Shown piece by piece: positions 7,414 through 15,828 of a stretch of DNA of 64,000 nucleotides. Position 1 is the stretch's first letter. Each line of letters starts with the position of its first letter. Source of the DNA: Polynucleobacter sp. CS-Odin-A6 (GTDB taxonomy: Bacteria; Pseudomonadota; Gammaproteobacteria; Burkholderiales; Burkholderiaceae); assembly GCF_018882095.1 (NCBI RefSeq), contig NZ_JACVPD010000003.1, positions 206,605 to 270,604 on the forward strand, written 5' to 3'. Below the pieces are notes generated by a model. The model made no database searches and had not been told where the DNA came from. It saw only the letters and a program-made list of their open reading frames with translations. The translations under genes and the position numbers were made by a program.

Positions 7414-8797
7414 TACTGACCTCACCATTGGAATCTAATTTCCAAGATTGAATTGCATTATTGTGATAAATCGATCGTGTGCCGCGTAAGTTACGGAGTG
7501 TCTTGATGGAAGGCTGAATGTAACCCGTATCATCCACAGCTCTTGATTGCATAATGGCGGGCGAACCATCCCAAATCCAATCAATATTAAATCGAGTTAT
7601 AGACTTGGTGAGGATAGGCGTTTCCAAACGGGCTGTACGCCAGTTATTGCCGCCATCAAAGGAAACATCGACACGTTTAATCTTGCCGCGGCCAGACCAA
7701 GCCATGCCACTGACGTTATAGAAACCTTTGTCTAGTAGTTGTTGGCCACCAGATGGTGTAGTGATAACCGATTTACATTCTTGGATCGAGGTGTATTGAC
7801 GATGCTCACCATTTGGCATGAGATCAATATAGTGAATCGCTTCGTCTTTTGAATTCCAAGGCATGTCGCCTACCTCTAGGCGCCGCAGCCATTTGACCCA
7901 GCTAACCCCCTGCACACCTGGCACAACCAGGCGCAATGGAAAGCCGTTTTCAGGGCGTAACATCTCGCCATTCATACCCCATGCAACAATCGCATCCTGA
8001 AGATTGCTTTCTAGGTTAATGGTTCGAGTCATGCCAGAGCCGTCACCACCCTCGGCAAGCATGTACTTCCCTTTCTTCAAATCAGCACCACACTCTTCAA
8101 GCAATACTTTAAGAGGTACACCTGTGAACTCACAACAGGACAGCATGCCGTGGGTGTACTGAACCGTTGGTACAGCAACGTTACCCCACTCAAGACCAGT
8201 GTTCGCACCGCACTCAATAAAGTGTGTACGTGAAACTGAAGGTAAACGCATTAAATCATTCATCGTAAATACACGTGGGTTTTTTACTAGACCATTCACC
8301 ATCAAACGATGGGTTTCTGGGTTGAGGTTATACCAACCCTGATGGTGCCGCTCAAAATGCAAACCATTCGGTGTAATGGTTCCAAATAAACCTTGTAGTG
8401 GCGTAAATGCAACTGAAGAGGCTGAAACACGCGTTAAGCCAGGAGACTGACGACGTATTAAGTTTGACTCATAGATAGACGGGACACCATAAGGCATAGT
8501 TGCTACGTTCTTGCCTAAAGTCGTTTGCCATTCTTGTTTTTCTAGAATCGCAGGATCGCCCTCGCCTGCAGCCATAGCCAGAGGTGCTGATAGTCCAGCG
8601 GCAACACCACCTAATGCAGACATAAAACCTTTACGCAAAAAACCACGACGATTTTCATCCAAGCCATTGCTATTAATTTCGGCAATCAGATCCTGTGAAA
8701 TAAAATGCTCTGGCGCCTTAACTAGACGAGCTCTGTGGCTCAACCTTTCGATTGTGTCGACATCTTCTGCGCTAATCTCTATTTGTTTATTTGTCAT
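7397..8797 (-). CDS. soxC: SoxC, molybdopterin subunit of sulfane dehydrogenase
   Basis: A 466-residue sulfite-oxidase-family protein. A Tat-type signal is present but begins late (NRRGFLRKG at about 54-62), after an N-terminal extension, and ends near AMAAG. The molybdenum-binding cysteine is C196 in HFIECGANTG. The C-terminal dimerisation domain is seen from about residue 340 (GMAWSGRGKIKRVDVSFDGG). It removes six electrons from the SoxY-bound sulfane sulfur and hands them to SoxD. Its end overlaps the start of soxD. It needs molybdenum cofactor, and molybdate importer genes lie about 0.5 kb upstream, divergent. It begins 34 bases after the regulator gene. Confidence 0.94.
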   Translation of the reverse strand: MTNKQIEISAEDVDTIERLSHRARLVKAPEHFISQDLIAEINSNGLDENRRGFLRKGFMSALGGVAAGLSAPLAMAAGEGDPAILEKQEWQTTLGKNVATMPYGVPSIYESNLIRRQSPGLTRVSASSVAFTPLQGLFGTITPNGLHFERHHQGWYNLNPETHRLMVNGLVKNPRVFTMNDLMRLPSVSRTHFIECGANTGLEWGNVAVPTVQYTHGMLSCCEFTGVPLKVLLEECGADLKKGKYMLAEGGDGSGMTRTINLESNLQDAIVAWGMNGEMLRPENGFPLRLVVPGVQGVSWVKWLRRLEVGDMPWNSKDEAIHYIDLMPNGEHRQYTSIQECKSVITTPSGGQQLLDKGFYNVSGMAWSGRGKIKRVDVSFDGGNNWRTARLETPILTKSITRFNIDWIWDGSPAIMQSRAVDDTGYIQPSIKTLRNLRGTRSIYHNNAIQSWKLDSNGEVSNVQVG

Positions 8798-8831
8798 GTA
8801 ATTTCTAATTTAAGGAACAGCTGCTAATCAA

Positions 8832-9173
8832 TTAATGCAAACTCTCGGCAATCTTTGCGCATACCGTTTGACACATCTCAACGGTTGCGTTGTCAGCAAT
8901 TGAATAAAAAACGGTGGTTCCTTCTTTGCGCCTTAACAAGATTCCAGCTTTATGCAACATTGCGAGATGACGTGACACATTCGCCTGGCTAGAGCCACAT
9001 AACTGGATGACCTCAGAAACCGACTTTTCACCGCTACAGACCGCGTACATGATGCGCAGGCGCGCTGGCTCAGACAGTACATCGAAGTATTGGGCAACGC
9101 GTTCGAATACCTTCTCCATCAAAGCCGGAGATAGGTTACTGGTTGCTTTTTTGAGCTTAGCCTTATTATTCAT
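8832..9173 (-). CDS. ArsR-family transcriptional regulator of the Sox locus
   Basis: A 113-residue winged-helix protein. I take the ATG at 9173, not the in-frame ATG at 9203, because the latter lies inside a palindrome that looks like the operator. The DNA-recognition helix is SSQANVSRHLAMLHKAG (61-77). Cysteines are C46, C59, C101 and C105. ArsR-type sulfide and persulfide sensors (SqrR, BigR, some SoxR) use one cysteine after the dimerisation helix and one in the last helix; C46 with C101 or C105 could serve in the same way, but spacing differs. Typical metal-site motifs of ArsR/SmtB are not evident. It most likely represses the sox operon, and perhaps modBC, until reduced sulfur is present. 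Confidence 0.85.
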   Translation of the reverse strand: MNNKAKLKKATSNLSPALMEKVFERVAQYFDVLSEPARLRIMYAVCSGEKSVSEVIQLCGSSQANVSRHLAMLHKAGILLRRKEGTTVFYSIADNATVEMCQTVCAKIAESLH

Positions 9174-9186
9174 TAATTTATTGTTG

Positions 9187-9204
9187 TATGCGTATATATG
9201 CATA
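9187..9204. promoter_or_regulatory. Imperfect palindrome, probable operator between the sox regulator and modB
   Basis: Arms TATGC (9187-9191) and GCATA (9200-9204) flank an AT-rich core; the core adds a perfect ATATATGCATATAT at 9194-9207. It lies 14 bases upstream of the chosen regulator start and 72 upstream of modB. ArsR-family proteins bind such short AT-rich palindromes near their own start. TATATA half-sites also occur in ModE operators, so molybdate control is an alternative. Confidence 0.5.
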
Positions 9205-9275
9205 TATTAAACTCTTACATCCAACAGAACCATATAGAGAGATACCCTTACTAGAACAGCCAATACAATGGCAGC

Positions 9276-9929
9276 ATGGATACCGATGCAATCCTTCTCT
9301 CCCTCAAGCTCGCCTTCTGGACATTAGCACTCATACTGCCATTTGGTATTTGGGTCGCTCATCGACTCATGAGCTTAAATAAAAGTCGCCCCTGGATTGA
9401 GGCGGCTTTAGCTCTGCCTCTCGTATTACCCCCTACTGTATTGGGCTACTATTTTTTAGTGGGCTTGAGCGAACAATCTATTTTTGGATTCCCTTTGGTT
9501 TTCTCGTTTTACGGCATTCTCATTGCCTCATTAATCGTGAATCTACCCTTTGCTATACAGCCAATACAAAGGGCCTTTGAGGCCATCAATCCAGAAATTC
9601 GAGAGGCAGCTCAAGTCAGCGGACTTAGTCAATGGCAAATATTTCGACTGATTGAGTTGCCATTAGCCTGGCGTGGGATTACCAGCGCAGCTGTTATCAC
9701 ATTTGCTCATACGCTGGGTGAGTTTGGAGTGGTCCTCATGGTTGGGGGCGCAATACCTGGCGAAACGAAGACTGTTTCTATTGCAATCTATGACAAAGTT
9801 CAAAATTTTGACACTGCTGGTGCAGGAGCTCTTTCTCTATTTTTATTAGCAACTTCCTTGATTGCAATCGCAATCTCTTACGGGATCTTTGCCCGCACTT
9901 CTGCCCAGCCGTATAGAGGTGCTACCTAA
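9276..9929 (+). CDS. modB: ModB, molybdate ABC transporter permease
   Basis: A 217-residue inner-membrane protein with about five helices. The ABC-permease contact loop (EAA motif) is EIREAAQVSGLSQWQIFRLIELPLAWRGI at about residues 109-137, and GEFGVVLMVGGAIPGETKTVS after it is typical of ModB. It moves molybdate (or tungstate) into the cytoplasm with ModC. Divergent from the sox regulator. No Shine-Dalgarno sequence is evident before the ATG. modC starts on the last base of its stop codon. No modA (binding protein) gene is nearby. The neighbour SoxC needs molybdenum, which explains the location. Confidence 0.9.
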   Translation: MDTDAILLSLKLAFWTLALILPFGIWVAHRLMSLNKSRPWIEAALALPLVLPPTVLGYYFLVGLSEQSIFGFPLVFSFYGILIASLIVNLPFAIQPIQRAFEAINPEIREAAQVSGLSQWQIFRLIELPLAWRGITSAAVITFAHTLGEFGVVLMVGGAIPGETKTVSIAIYDKVQNFDTAGAGALSLFLLATSLIAIAISYGIFARTSAQPYRGAT

Positions 9930-11041
9930 TGTTAAAACTCAGGCTATCCCAACGTCTGCCGATGCCAATAGAAGTGAATCTGGAATGTGCAGCCGGTGAA
10001 ATGCATGCCTTAGTTGGCCCATCTGGAAGTGGAAAAACGACTGTACTCAGAACCATTGCAGGCTTACGACATGCTAGTAGCGGAAGAATTGAATGCAACT
10101 CCGAAGTTTGGTTTGAGAGCGATGATTTAACTAGTACTCCAAAATTAATGACGGCTGCCCAACGGTCTTGCGGCTTTCTCTTTCAACAGTACGCCCTCTT
10201 TCCTCACTTAAACGCAATTGAAAATGTTTGCATACCACTGCAAAATTCAGGACTTAGCACTAGTGAACGTAAAGTGATTGCTTTAGACTGGCTAGAAAGA
10301 ATGGGTATTGCTGAGCTTGCCCAACGCATGCCGGATCAACTGTCAGGTGGACAACAGCAGCGTATAGCCCTGGCAAGAGCATTGGCTAGAAAACCAAAAA
10401 TCCTGCTGCTGGATGAGCCCTTTTCTGCAGTGGATGCTCCAACTCGTCAAAGCCTCTACAAAACCCTGGCAGATCTGCGTCAAGACCTCAACATCCCAAT
10501 CCTACTCGTCACTCATGATTTGCGGGAGGCAAGTTTGCTGGCTGATCGGATCACGGTATTAGAGGAAGGCATTAGTCTGCAGACAGCAGCCCCACAAATA
10601 TTATTTCAAAAACCACGAAACTCTCGTGTTGCTGAGTTAGTCGGGATTAGTAATCGGTTTCATGGGGTATTTAATGCTGGTAGTCTTACATGGGATGGGT
10701 GTGATCAAACATTTGCAGTAGCCGATAAAGGCAAGATCCCAGCTAATACAAAAGTAGCTTGGGTCATTCCACAAAGCGGATTAAGTGCACACAATCATTC
10801 CTCTTCTATAACAATGCCCGCTATTGTTAAAAAAGTGAGTAGCTTAGGTCAAATTTCAGTCATTCAGTTCTGTATTCAACAGAGCGAGAATACGATCGAA
10901 TGGGAAGCCTCAGCAGCAGAAGTAAAGCGACTCAATATTGAAGTTGGCGCTCTCATGCATCTGGAATTAGATGGCAGTCAAATTCATATCATGCCCTTAA
11001 GATCCATTAATGATCCCAGAAGATTTCTAGAGTCTATGTAG
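9929..11041 (+). CDS. modC: ModC, molybdate ABC transporter ATP-binding protein
   Basis: A 370-residue ATPase whose ATG overlaps the modB stop by one base, so the two are translationally coupled. Walker A GPSGSGKT is at 30-37, the signature LSGGQQQR at 138-145, Walker B ILLLDEP near 158-164, and the switch His in LLVTHD. From about residue 240 a TOBE/Mop-type domain follows (ITMPAIVKKVSSLGQISVIQF), which binds oxyanion and regulates transport in ModC. It lies tail to tail with the methyltransferase gene, five bases apart. Confidence 0.9.
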   Translation: MLKLRLSQRLPMPIEVNLECAAGEMHALVGPSGSGKTTVLRTIAGLRHASSGRIECNSEVWFESDDLTSTPKLMTAAQRSCGFLFQQYALFPHLNAIENVCIPLQNSGLSTSERKVIALDWLERMGIAELAQRMPDQLSGGQQQRIALARALARKPKILLLDEPFSAVDAPTRQSLYKTLADLRQDLNIPILLVTHDLREASLLADRITVLEEGISLQTAAPQILFQKPRNSRVAELVGISNRFHGVFNAGSLTWDGCDQTFAVADKGKIPANTKVAWVIPQSGLSAHNHSSSITMPAIVKKVSSLGQISVIQFCIQQSENTIEWEASAAEVKRLNIEVGALMHLELDGSQIHIMPLRSINDPRRFLESM

Positions 11042-11046
11042 CTGCA

Positions 11047-11667
11047 TCACCGTTTTTTAGAGACTAAGCCCAGCAATGCCGACATGCCTGTATGCCTAGG
11101 ACCTTCTGATAATTCTTTTTCATAACAGCACAAATCTAGAATTTCGAATCCATGGCTTAGCTCACGAATCATCTCTTCGGTATAGAGATGCTCAATCAGA
11201 GATGGGCCACCCGTTTTATATTCCAACTGTTTTGGCGTATAGCCCTGCAGAATGAATATCCCACTAGGCTTTAATGTTTGTTTAATCTGTTGGAAGATTC
11301 TAGAGCGCATCTGAGGATCTGCAAACTGAATAAAGATTCCAACTACCGCATCATATGAGTTGGGTGACCAATCAAATCCATCCGTATCAGAAAGGCTATA
11401 GTTAATATTGACTTGATTTTCCTCTGCAAATTGCCTAGCCTTAGCAAGCGCAATATCAGAAACATCAAAGCCAGTAACTTGCATTCCCTGCTTTGCTAAC
11501 CACACTCCATTACGACCCTCACCATCTGAAATGCAAAGAATGGAGTTACCTTGTTTTAGATACCGGGTAGATTGCTTAACAAGAAATTCATTGGGCTCTT
11601 TACCGAAGATAAACTCTGCTTTATCAAATCGCTCATTCCAAAACTGGGTTGCATTACTAAACCCCAT
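11047..11667 (-). CDS. Class I SAM-dependent methyltransferase, TehB/thiopurine-methyltransferase-like
   Basis: A 206-residue protein with the SAM-binding motif LCISDGEGRNGVWLA (about 44-58), the acidic end of strand two in VTGFDVS, and motif IV in YDAVVGIFIQF. Proteins of this type (TehB, thiopurine or small-molecule methyltransferases) act on soft nucleophiles such as tellurite, selenite, thiols or halides; the substrate here cannot be told. The ATG follows the metZ stop codon directly, so it is co-transcribed with a sulfur amino-acid gene. That neighbourhood hints at sulfur or metalloid methylation but is only suggestive. Confidence 0.75.
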   Translation of the reverse strand: MGFSNATQFWNERFDKAEFIFGKEPNEFLVKQSTRYLKQGNSILCISDGEGRNGVWLAKQGMQVTGFDVSDIALAKARQFAEENQVNINYSLSDTDGFDWSPNSYDAVVGIFIQFADPQMRSRIFQQIKQTLKPSGIFILQGYTPKQLEYKTGGPSLIEHLYTEEMIRELSHGFEILDLCCYEKELSEGPRHTGMSALLGLVSKKR

Positions 11668-12876
11668 TTATTTTTTCAAGCCACCAATCAGGTCATTCTT
11701 TAGATCGGCTACATTCTCGAGCCCAACAGCAATGCGAACTAATCCATCGGTAATGCCAGCTGCCTTGCGAGCTTCCGGGCTCACTCTACAATGGGTCGTG
11801 GTTGCTGGATTAGTGATGGTCGTCCGGGTGTCTCCCAAATTAGCAGTAATAGAACAGAGCTTAGTTTGATTGATTAATTTGAATGCCGCCCTCTTCCCGC
11901 CCTTCAGCGTAAAAGAGAGAATCGCGCCACCCGCTTTTTGTTGGCGCTTGGCCAGCGCATGTTGTGGATGGGATTTTAGTCCAGGGTGATATACACGCTC
12001 TACGCCAGGCTGCTTTTCTAACCACTGAGCAATTTCCAAAGCATTTTGACTCTGTTGCTTCATGCGCAACTCCAGAGTCTCTAAACCTTTGAGAAAAACC
12101 CAAGCATTAAATGCAGACAGGGTTGGACCAGCTGTTCTCACATAGGGAAATACTTTTCCCATAATGAAATCATTACTACCGACAATCGCGCCACCAACAA
12201 CTCGACCTTGACCATCTAGATACTTGGTGGCTGAATGAATAATTACATCAGCCCCTAACAAAAGTGGTCTTTGTAATGCAGGTGTGCAGAAACAGTTATC
12301 TACTGCAAAAAGTGCTTTTGCTTTCTTAGCAATTTTAGAGATTGCTTTGATATCAGCAATCTCGGTTAAAGGATTAGATGGTGTTTCTAAATAAAACAGT
12401 TTGGTGTTTGCTTGGACGGCATCTTGCCAAGCCTGGGTATTTGATAAATCTACATAGGTAGTCGTAATACCAAAGCGTCCAAGGATATTGCTAAACAGTT
12501 GAATCGTTGCACCAAAGACAGAGCGAGAGCATATTACGTGGTCTCCTGCTTGCAGATGGGACATCGCCATTGTCAAAATCGCAGCCATTCCTGAAGAGGT
12601 GGCTATACAAGCTTCACCACCTTCTAATGCAGCAAGTCGATCTTGAAACATACTAACTGTGGGATTGGTAAAGCGCGAATAAATAAAACCCTGATCGGCA
12701 TGGGCAAATCCATCAGCCGCTTGTTCAGCACTGTCAAAGCAAAAACTGGAGGTCAGGAACATTGCCTCAGAGTGTTCTTGATATTCAGCAGTGCGGCGAG
12801 TACCCGCGCGAACCGCCAAGGTTTCCAACGCCAGCTTTGAGAAATCAGGTTTTTTGCGAGGTGTTTTACTCTTCAT
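11668..12876 (-). CDS. metZ: MetZ, O-succinylhomoserine sulfhydrylase
   Basis: A 402-residue PLP enzyme of the Cys/Met-metabolism family. It makes homocysteine from O-succinylhomoserine and sulfide in methionine synthesis. The PLP lysine lies in IHSATKYLDGQGRVVGG, and FIYSRFTNPT and LETPSNP are family motifs. The N-terminus LALETLAVRAGTRRTAEYQEHSEAMF is typical of MetZ and not of MetB or MetC. It lies downstream of purF, an order common in betaproteobacteria, with a 69-base gap containing a hairpin. Substrate acyl group (succinyl or acetyl) is inferred from family likeness only. Confidence 0.88.
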   Translation of the reverse strand: MKSKTPRKKPDFSKLALETLAVRAGTRRTAEYQEHSEAMFLTSSFCFDSAEQAADGFAHADQGFIYSRFTNPTVSMFQDRLAALEGGEACIATSSGMAAILTMAMSHLQAGDHVICSRSVFGATIQLFSNILGRFGITTTYVDLSNTQAWQDAVQANTKLFYLETPSNPLTEIADIKAISKIAKKAKALFAVDNCFCTPALQRPLLLGADVIIHSATKYLDGQGRVVGGAIVGSNDFIMGKVFPYVRTAGPTLSAFNAWVFLKGLETLELRMKQQSQNALEIAQWLEKQPGVERVYHPGLKSHPQHALAKRQQKAGGAILSFTLKGGKRAAFKLINQTKLCSITANLGDTRTTITNPATTTHCRVSPEARKAAGITDGLVRIAVGLENVADLKNDLIGGLKK

Positions 12877-12907
12877 ACCGCTATTTTGACACCGAATGAC
12901 TAAATTG

Positions 12908-12929
12908 CCTCAGACACCAGCATCTGAGG
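12908..12929 (-). terminator. Hairpin between purF and metZ
   Basis: Perfect 7-bp arms CCTCAGA (12908-12914) and TCTGAGG (12923-12929) with an 8-base loop, in the gap between purF and metZ. No T-run follows on the minus strand (CAATTTAG), so a weak or Rho-assisted terminator, or a processing site, is more likely than a full intrinsic terminator. Confidence 0.35.
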
Positions 12930-12945
12930 AACTAGATCGTTGTTT

Positions 12946-14484
12946 TTAGTCTTCGGTAGCTAAGTGTAGGTGTAGTTGTGAACGGGCAAAGTCACTAGAA
13001 TCGCGTTGACGATCGGCCTGTGCTTCTGAAGTATTCCGAGCGGCTTCCAAAGCATCCAGATAAGAATCATTAATATCACCCGTGACATAATGCCCATCAA
13101 AACAAGAAGCTTCGAAGTGCTCGATCTTGGGGTTGATGTCCCTAACTGCTTGCTTCATATCCTCGACACTTTGATAAATGAGTTGATCTGCCCCAATCAT
13201 TTTGTTGATCTCCTCATCTGTTCGCCCATATGCCACTAACTCACTGCGAGTTGGCATATCGATACCATAGACATTGGGAAAGCGAACAGGCGGTGCAGCG
13301 GAAGCAAAAATCACTTTCTTAGCACCAGATTCACGAGCCATTTGCACGATCTCAAACGAAGTTGTACCACGCACAATGGAGTCGTCCACAATTAAGACCG
13401 TCTTATCTTTAAACTCAATTCTCATGGCATTGAGTTTTTGACGTACCGATTTTTTGCGCACTTCCTGCCCCGGCATGATGAAAGTTCTGCCGATATAACG
13501 GTTTTTGAAGAAACCTTCACGGTAATCCACACCCAAACGCTTGGCAACTTGCATTGCTGCTGGACGACTCGAGTCTGGGATTGGCATGACTACATCAATC
13601 TCACCTGGAATCGTTTCTTGACGAATCTTTTCGGCAAGGTAATCACCCATTCGCATCCGTACGTTGTAAACAATAACACCGTCAATCGTTGAATCTGGAC
13701 GAGCCATGTAAACATATTCAAAAATACATGGAGTCAACACCGCATCGGCTACACATTGTCGAGAAAAGAAGTTACCGTCTAAATCAATATAGATTGCTTC
13801 ACCAGGATTTACGTCCCGAACAAATGTGAAGCCCAAGCCATCAAGCGCGACCGACTCAGAAGCAACCATCCACTCAGGGCCCTTTGGCGTATCAATGCGA
13901 CCAATGCATAAAGGACGGATACCAAATGGATCACGAAAAGCCAATAAGCCATACCCAGCAATCAAAGAAACAACGGCATAAGATCCCTTTACACGCTTAG
14001 TAACCTGAGTCACAGCATTAAACATTGCCCCCTCATCCAAAGTAACGCTATTTGTTTCTTTTTGTAATTCATCAGCTAATACGTTAAGTAGGACTTCTGT
14101 ATCAGAGCTGGTATTAATATGACGACGATCACGATACGCCATTTCTACGCGCAGGCTAGGCGCATTAGTCAAATTTCCGTTATGCGCCAGAATAATGCCG
14201 TAAGGGGCACTTACATAAAACGGCTGCGCCTCTTCTTCGCTACTCGCAGAGCCGGCAGTGGGATAGCGCACTTGGCCTATGCCAGCATTACCTACCAGGC
14301 TACGCATATTTCGAGTTCGAAACACATCTCGCACCAAACCATTAGCCTTGTGCATAGTGAATGAATTTCCATTCATCGTAGCCATACCGGCCGCATCTTG
14401 ACCTCGATGTTGCAAAAGCAACAATGCGTCGTATATCAATTGATTAACTGGGGAGTGGGAAACTGTTCCAACGACGCCGCACAT
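12946..14484 (-). CDS. purF: PurF, amidophosphoribosyltransferase
   Basis: A 512-residue enzyme that catalyses the first committed step of purine synthesis, PRPP plus glutamine to phosphoribosylamine. The N-terminal glutamine amidohydrolase starts MCGVVG, with the catalytic Cys2 exposed after Met removal and no propeptide. Family motifs LLQHRGQDAAG and AHNGNLTN follow. The PRPP-binding motif VLIVDDSIVRGTTS is near residue 375. The four-base gap to cvpA upstream and the AGGGA ribosome site show co-transcription, as in most proteobacteria. Confidence 0.96.
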   Translation of the reverse strand: MCGVVGTVSHSPVNQLIYDALLLLQHRGQDAAGMATMNGNSFTMHKANGLVRDVFRTRNMRSLVGNAGIGQVRYPTAGSASSEEEAQPFYVSAPYGIILAHNGNLTNAPSLRVEMAYRDRRHINTSSDTEVLLNVLADELQKETNSVTLDEGAMFNAVTQVTKRVKGSYAVVSLIAGYGLLAFRDPFGIRPLCIGRIDTPKGPEWMVASESVALDGLGFTFVRDVNPGEAIYIDLDGNFFSRQCVADAVLTPCIFEYVYMARPDSTIDGVIVYNVRMRMGDYLAEKIRQETIPGEIDVVMPIPDSSRPAAMQVAKRLGVDYREGFFKNRYIGRTFIMPGQEVRKKSVRQKLNAMRIEFKDKTVLIVDDSIVRGTTSFEIVQMARESGAKKVIFASAAPPVRFPNVYGIDMPTRSELVAYGRTDEEINKMIGADQLIYQSVEDMKQAVRDINPKIEHFEASCFDGHYVTGDINDSYLDALEAARNTSEAQADRQRDSSDFARSQLHLHLATED

Positions 14485-14488
14485 AAGC

Positions 14489-15055
14489 CTAGATCCCTAT
14501 TGTTAGTGAAGGGGTTACGGTGGGTGTAATTTTAGGCATTGCATCACCTAATTGTTTAGCCCAATCAGCCGGTAACCATCCTTTGATTAAACCAGTCGCC
14601 ATATCTACAGCAGGGCGAGTTATGGCTTTTTGCCATGCTATGCTTTGCGGTATTGGTGTGAGCGCCGCTAATGTAGCCAATACAACGATCACTATACCTC
14701 CGCGAGCCAAGCCAAAAACCAAGCCAAGGAAACGATCGGTCACAGTTAAGCCTGCCGACAAAATAATTTTTTGTATCAGATTTCCAACCAATCCACAAAT
14801 AATCAAAGTCAAGATAAATAAGATCAGAAAACTGATACCCAGACTCAAGAGCTCATCCATATGGAAAGTGGATAGCCATTCCACAGAAAGATAGTTAGTG
14901 TAGTGATAGGCAACCCATGCAGCGATGAACCAAGAAGCTAATGCCAACAATTCTTTAAATAAGCCTCTAGAAATACCGACCAGAGCAGAGACCAGCAACA
15001 CAACCAGGGTGAAGTAATCCACCGGGGTTAATTTCAGGGTGGATAAGTATTCCAT
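14489..15055 (-). CDS. cvpA: CvpA-family inner-membrane protein
   Basis: A 188-residue protein with about four membrane helices (near 15-31, 33-50, 68-90 and 105-127) and the family stretch RGLFKELLALASWFIAAWVAY. CvpA is needed for colicin V production and affects envelope stress and bile tolerance in enterobacteria; its molecular role is unknown. The start codon overlaps the stop of the SPOR gene by one base, and purF follows 4 bases after it, the classical cvpA-purF pair. Confidence 0.88.
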   Translation of the reverse strand: MEYLSTLKLTPVDYFTLVVLLVSALVGISRGLFKELLALASWFIAAWVAYHYTNYLSVEWLSTFHMDELLSLGISFLILFILTLIICGLVGNLIQKIILSAGLTVTDRFLGLVFGLARGGIVIVVLATLAALTPIPQSIAWQKAITRPAVDMATGLIKGWLPADWAKQLGDAMPKITPTVTPSLTIGI

Positions 15056-15825
15056 TAAGGGGAACCAAGCTCAACAAGTCTGGGCGTTAAGCCCATGGCC
15101 TTCACTTTTTTCTCGGCAGCCTCAGCGACATCTTTATCGAGAAAAGGTCCCGCTCTTAGAACATAGAGTTTGGTGCCATCGGCGCTTGTTTTATTTAAAA
15201 CGTAGTTGGGAATCTTTTGGTCCTTCATTTTAGAAATCCAACCTTTAGCCCGATCTTCGGATGCGAAGGCACCAATCTGAATCAAGTACTTTCCAGACCC
15301 CGCTTTTTTTGAAGTCTCTTCTGTTTTGGCAGCAGGGTTTGCTGAAGCAACTACTTCCTCTCCAGCAGCTAAGCCAATGGAACTGGCTTTATTTAATGAT
15401 GGGGCTGATTTAGCATCAGATTTCATTTCAGATTTAATCTCGGGTACCGAGATGATCTCCCTCTCCTTGAGCGGAAGATCTTCTGATGCCTTAATCTTTT
15501 CTTCGTTAGCGGGGACAGCAACATTAGGCGCTGGGAGACTAGAAACAATATTGATAGCAATGTCATTATTCACTGCTTTTGGCTTGCTATCTAAAATTCG
15601 TGGGAGCCCCACTACTGCAATGAGTACCAATACGGCTGCACCAATCAGGCGATGACGAGCGCGCTGCTGCTCAGGATCTTCATTAAACGCAAGCTCTTCG
15701 CTTTCTTGAGCCCTTTGAAAGCTCCGCGGAGCTAATTTATTGACAGTGCGGCGGCCTCTCACAGAATCTCGATCGAGATATTCAGTATCAGAGTTTCGCT
15801 TAAAAAGCTTCGGTAAACGAATCAT
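15055..15825 (-). CDS. SPOR-domain protein, DedD-like, single membrane anchor
   Basis: A 256-residue protein with a cytoplasmic N-terminus of about 50 residues, one membrane helix (LIGAAVLVLIAVVGLPRIL, about 60-78), a long low-complexity linker rich in Ala, Lys, Ser and Glu, and a C-terminal SPOR domain (GKYLIQIGAFASEDRAKGWISKM to the end, about 177-256). SPOR domains bind denuded peptidoglycan at the division septum; DedD of E. coli has the same layout and lies in the same folC-dedD-cvpA-purF order. It is therefore probably a divisome accessory protein. Confidence 0.85.
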   Translation of the reverse strand: MIRLPKLFKRNSDTEYLDRDSVRGRRTVNKLAPRSFQRAQESEELAFNEDPEQQRARHRLIGAAVLVLIAVVGLPRILDSKPKAVNNDIAINIVSSLPAPNVAVPANEEKIKASEDLPLKEREIISVPEIKSEMKSDAKSAPSLNKASSIGLAAGEEVVASANPAAKTEETSKKAGSGKYLIQIGAFASEDRAKGWISKMKDQKIPNYVLNKTSADGTKLYVLRAGPFLDKDVAEAAEKKVKAMGLTPRLVELGSP

Positions 15826-15828
15826 GGA

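Noticed and set aside
9188..9382. Plus-strand frame of 64 codons upstream of and into modB
   Set aside because: It overlaps the palindrome and the real modB start in another frame, and has no ribosome site.
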